Positions 14,477 through 14,599 of a stretch of 14,599 nucleotides of DNA are shown piece by piece; position 1 is the stretch's first letter, and the number at the start of each line of letters is the position of its first letter. Made by a program: the position numbers and the translations under genes. This stretch comes from JAZGAE01 sp036475545 (GTDB lineage: Bacteria; Pseudomonadota; Alphaproteobacteria; DATDPM01): contig JAZGAE010000131.1 in assembly GCA_036475545.1 (NCBI GenBank), positions 1 through 14,599 of the forward strand, in the 5' to 3' direction. The notes below the pieces were generated by a model. It searched no databases. It was not told the origin of the DNA and worked only from the letters and a program-made list of their open reading frames with translations.

Positions 14477-14563
14477 AGCACAATCCGGTCAAGTTGAACT
14501 GACTGCGCCGGAGGAATTTTGTGCCGCGGGCAGGAGCGGGGCGAAGCACATAGCGGTGCCTAC
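14473..14563 (+). repeat. Dispersed ~92-bp element, copy 2
   Basis: This copy starts CTAGAGCACAATCCGG and ends GCGGTGCCTAC, same orientation as copy 1 at 761-852. The differences are C at 14481, one C fewer in the GGGGC run near 14542, and AT instead of GC at 14550-14551. It supplies the stop codon (14474-14476) of the VOC gene. Similarity may continue past the core, as GTGCGAGC follows directly (14564-14571). Nothing else is recognisable from there to the window end. Confidence 0.9.
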
Positions 14564-14599
14564 GTGCGAGCTCCGCGACGAACCCGTGGCCGCAAAAGA

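Overview
The window looks like a chromosomal segment of a high-GC alphaproteobacterium, possibly Rhodospirillales-like or an uncultured relative. Three things suggest this: strong GC bias at third codon positions; the gene group ffh-rpsP-rimM-trmD-rplS followed by leuC/leuD/leuB, with dapF-mtaB-ftsY next door; and a two-domain dCTP deaminase of the type annotated in Alphaproteobacteria. The assignment rests on protein motifs and gene order read by eye, not on a search.

Layout. Positions 1-764 hold the 3' end of a secreted, Ig-like multi-domain protein gene (+). A 92-bp element (761-852) and a strong hairpin terminator (912-940) follow. From 974 to 10157 everything runs leftward (-). In transcription order the genes are dcd, ffh (SRP GTPase), rpsP (S16), rimM, trmD, rplS (L19), leuC, an RDD-family membrane protein, leuD and leuB. 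A sigma70-like promoter between dcd and ffh probably drives ffh and the genes after it. A 480-bp intergenic region (10158-10637) separates this block from the rightward operon dapF-mtaB-ftsY, whose genes are joined by two ATGA start/stop overlaps. A VOC (glyoxalase-fold) gene follows at 13925-14476. A second copy of the 5'-end element (14473-14563) lies next to its stop codon, close to the window end.

How the genes work together. rpsP, rimM, trmD and rplS supply two ribosomal proteins, a 30S maturation factor and the tRNA m1G37 methyltransferase. mtaB modifies t6A37 of tRNA. ffh and ftsY are the two GTPases of co-translational membrane targeting. leuC/leuD/leuB perform the last two steps specific to leucine synthesis, and dapF makes meso-diaminopimelate for lysine and peptidoglycan. 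dcd feeds dUMP/dTTP synthesis. This is a core growth locus with accessory genes at both edges.

Most notable: the near-identical element copies that begin within the stop codons of the two edge genes; an S16 protein with a very long repetitive acidic-then-basic tail; an RDD membrane gene inserted between leuC and leuD; and a divergent intergenic region with an AT-rich patch, repeated TCCACAGGCT words, strong hairpins, and a hairpin touching the dapF start codon. I see no tRNA, rRNA, CRISPR array, transposase or phage gene, and no convincing new biological system.
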